In this document: one piece after another, positions 4,899-6,305 of the stretch
Numbering within the stretch: the first letter of the stretch is position 1
Layout: every line of letters starts with the position of its first letter
Assembly (NCBI GenBank): GCA_016550485.1
Contig: JABXGV010000180.1
Span: 1 to 6,305 of the forward strand
From: an archaeon
GTDB lineage: Archaea; Asgardarchaeota; Hermodarchaeia; Hermodarchaeales; Hermodarchaeaceae
Length of the DNA stretch: 6,305 nt
Direction of reading: 5' to 3'
Notes under the pieces: model-generated
Told to the model about the DNA's origin: nothing
The model's input: only the letters and a program-made list of their open reading frames with translations
Databases searched by the model: none
Program-made: the position numbers and the translations under genes

Positions 4899-6119
4899 TC
4901 AGTCTTCGTCTTCTTGCCAGACAATCTTGTCGAGGATCCATTTGCTGAAGGCGACATGCTTATGCACGGGAGCGTCCTTGAATCGGGCAGATGCGGTGAA
5001 TTCTGCGGTTGAGGGAAGTCCTAGTACAAATAGTGTAGGGCACTGAAACAAGGGTGTGAGATCTATCTGTTTGGTTGGGTTCTGACCTAGATGGAAATGT
5101 GTGAGTCGCCGGCAATGCTGGAGCGGGGTCAAATCGATTTCTGCTAGTTGGTTGTATTCGAGGTTTAACCATTTGAGATTACGGCAATGCTGGAGCGGTG
5201 TAAGATCGAGCTTAGTTAACTGGTTGACAGCCAAGCTGAATGACACCAAGTTTGAACAATGCTGAAGAGGTGCGAGGTTAAGGGCCACTAGTTTATTGGC
5301 GGCTAAATTGAGGAGCTGGAGACGAGTATAGTATTGGAGCGAAGACAGGTCCAGTTGTTGAAGCTGGTTAGAGTAAAGGTTGAGCTGCCGTAATTGGGTG
5401 AAGTGTTGGAGAGGGGTTAGGTCAAGGTGCTGCAACTGGTTCCTATGGAGGAGAAGGTATTGAAGGCGTACACAGTCCTTGATGGGGGCCAGGTCAATCT
5501 GTTCTAATTGGTTGATGCTGATGTCGAGGTTTTCTAGCTGGGGGCAATGTTGGAGGGGAGTTAAATCGAGGCGGGTTAACCGGCTGTTGTGAAGATCGAG
5601 AACTCGCAGATTCTGACAGGCTTGGAGGGGTTGGAGGTTAAGTTTAGACCCTAGGAAGTTTCGTGAGAGCGTGAGTTGTTGCAGATTGCTGCATTTCTGG
5701 AGAGACGTTAGATCAATCTTCTGGAGGAGTGTTCGGTGGAGCATGAGGCGCTGCAGGTGACGACAATGTTGGAGGGGAGTGAGGTCAACCTTGCGTAACG
5801 GATTTCCGTTGAGCGTGATGTGTTGTAAGTGAGAACAGTGCTGGAGGGGGTCCAAATCCACCTTCTTTAACCGATTGTTGTGAAGGAGGAGTTGGCGTAG
5901 GTTGATACATTGTTGAAGTGGAGTCAGGTCAACTTTCTCAAGTCTGTTTCGGCTTAGGTCGAGTTTCTCAAGGTGTTGATGGTCTTGTAGAGGGCTTAAA
6001 TCGATAGACACGATATCTTTGTTGCGCAGGCGGATGGTGGTATAATCTGGATAGTAAGTCATTTGATGAGTGAGACCCGACGCGCTTTGATACTCTAGGA
6101 CAATGGGTTGCTCATCCAT
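4899..6119 (-). CDS. Leucine-rich-repeat protein with fourteen 24-residue units
   Basis: This 406-residue protein is predicted to be soluble. After a 39-residue N-terminal cap, fourteen units begin at residues 40, 64, 88, 112, 136, 161, 185, 209, 233, 257, 281, 305, 329 and 353. The consensus is DLTPLQHCxxLxxLxLxxNxLxxI. All complete units are 24 residues except the fifth, which is 25. The last unit breaks down after LFVLGL into a C-terminal cap ending KWILDKIVWQEDED. LRR proteins of this kind form solenoids that bind other proteins. A Cys stands at unit position 8 in eleven units but is His, Phe and Tyr in units 1, 9 and 10. I chose ATG 6119 rather than the in-frame TTG at 6131 because GAGGG (6125-6129) lies 5 bases before it. 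No signal peptide or membrane segment is seen. The binding partner is unknown; the nearby GTPase is a candidate. Confidence 0.92.
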   Translation of the reverse strand: MDEQPIVLEYQSASGLTHQMTYYPDYTTIRLRNKDIVSIDLSPLQDHQHLEKLDLSRNRLEKVDLTPLQQCINLRQLLLHNNRLKKVDLDPLQHCSHLQHITLNGNPLRKVDLTPLQHCRHLQRLMLHRTLLQKIDLTSLQKCSNLQQLTLSRNFLGSKLNLQPLQACQNLRVLDLHNSRLTRLDLTPLQHCPQLENLDISINQLEQIDLAPIKDCVRLQYLLLHRNQLQHLDLTPLQHFTQLRQLNLYSNQLQQLDLSSLQYYTRLQLLNLAANKLVALNLAPLQHCSNLVSFSLAVNQLTKLDLTPLQHCRNLKWLNLEYNQLAEIDLTPLQHCRRLTHFHLGQNPTKQIDLTPLFQCPTLFVLGLPSTAEFTASARFKDAPVHKHVAFSKWILDKIVWQEDED

Positions 6120-6152
6120 GGAATCCCTCAATCGTGGTTCTAGAGTGCGTGC

Positions 6153-6164
6153 TATATTAAATAT
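6153..6164 (-). promoter_or_regulatory. TATA box of the LRR gene
   Basis: ATATTTAATATA on the minus strand lies 33 bases upstream of the ATG at 6119, preceded by a GAAGA purine stretch that could serve as BRE. Transcription would start near 6134, giving a short leader that still includes the GAGGG ribosome binding site. The AT-rich box is nearly symmetrical and could also serve a divergent plus-strand gene. Confidence 0.6.
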
Positions 6165-6305
6165 TCTTCATATCCTCATTCATAGGACAACATGGGAGAG
6201 TAGTGAGAGGAGTGCGATACTTCGGAGACGGTAGTGTTCGGTGTACTGGGTATTATTTTGAGTTAGGTGTCCGAAGGCACCCATCCGTGAGGATATCGGA
6301 CCGCA
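6165..6305. other. Right-edge region with no gene assigned
   Basis: Two short frames are open to the window edge. On the minus strand, 41 codons run in from 6305 and stop with TGA at 6180-6182; this could be the tail of a gene further right. On the plus strand, a frame from GTG 6203 or 6212 runs out of the window (RYFGDGSVRCTGYYFELGVR), with GGGAG at 6194-6198 ahead of the first GTG. Neither has recognisable motifs, and openings of this size arise by chance. The far end also holds nested inverted repeats (6266-6301) described under findings. Confidence 0.3.

Noticed and set aside
5100..5980. Regular DNA repeats that might suggest a CRISPR array or satellite
   Set aside because: The 72-base period equals 24 codons, the reading frame is unbroken and the units vary as LRR codons do; there are no identical repeats with unique spacers.

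Overview
The window looks like archaeal chromosome, most likely from an Asgard archaeon, possibly a Thorarchaeia or Heimdallarchaeia relative; I cannot fix the lineage from sequence alone. Four signs support this. There is a Rab/Ras-type small GTPase with eukaryote-like motifs but no prenylation cysteine. There is a long leucine-rich-repeat protein built on a 'DLTPLQHC' unit, a style I associate with Asgard genomes. There is a secreted repeat protein ending in a PGF-CTERM-like tail. Promoters are of archaeal TATA/BRE type, and termination sites are T-tracts.

Layout. 1-206 is the 5' part of an unidentified minus-strand gene running off the left edge. 207-355 is a divergent promoter region with a palindromic TATA-like element. 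356-2017 (+) encodes a secreted, probable seven-bladed beta-propeller protein with a cadherin/Ig-like domain and a C-terminal anchor; a hairpin/T-tract terminator follows. 2129-2554 (+) encodes a small two-helix membrane protein with a C-terminal zinc ribbon, behind a strong TATA box. 2555-2920 holds a T-tract, a second TATA box and a hairpin-rich stretch that is either a small RNA or a long structured leader. It contains a 43-codon hydrophobic ORF in frame with, and one TGA away from, the next gene. 2921-3544 (+) encodes a PH-like domain fused to a zinc ribbon. It converges on a minus-strand cluster of three genes read right to left: a 14-repeat LRR protein (6119-4899), a Pat-like GNAT acetyltransferase (4825-4307) and a Rab-like GTPase (4186-3626). 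6120-6305 holds the LRR promoter and unresolved sequence at the right edge.

How the genes may work together. The minus-strand genes have separate TATA-like elements, so they need not form one operon. All point the same way, and their families (GTPase, LRR scaffold, protein acetyltransferase) together with the nearby PH-like/zinc-ribbon protein suggest signalling or membrane-associated regulation. Physical or functional partnership is inference only. In five of six promoters a TATA-like box lies about 30-50 bases before the start codon. The PH-like gene is the exception, because its best TATA box lies almost 200 bases upstream. That makes the 2748-2920 segment the most promising undescribed element here.
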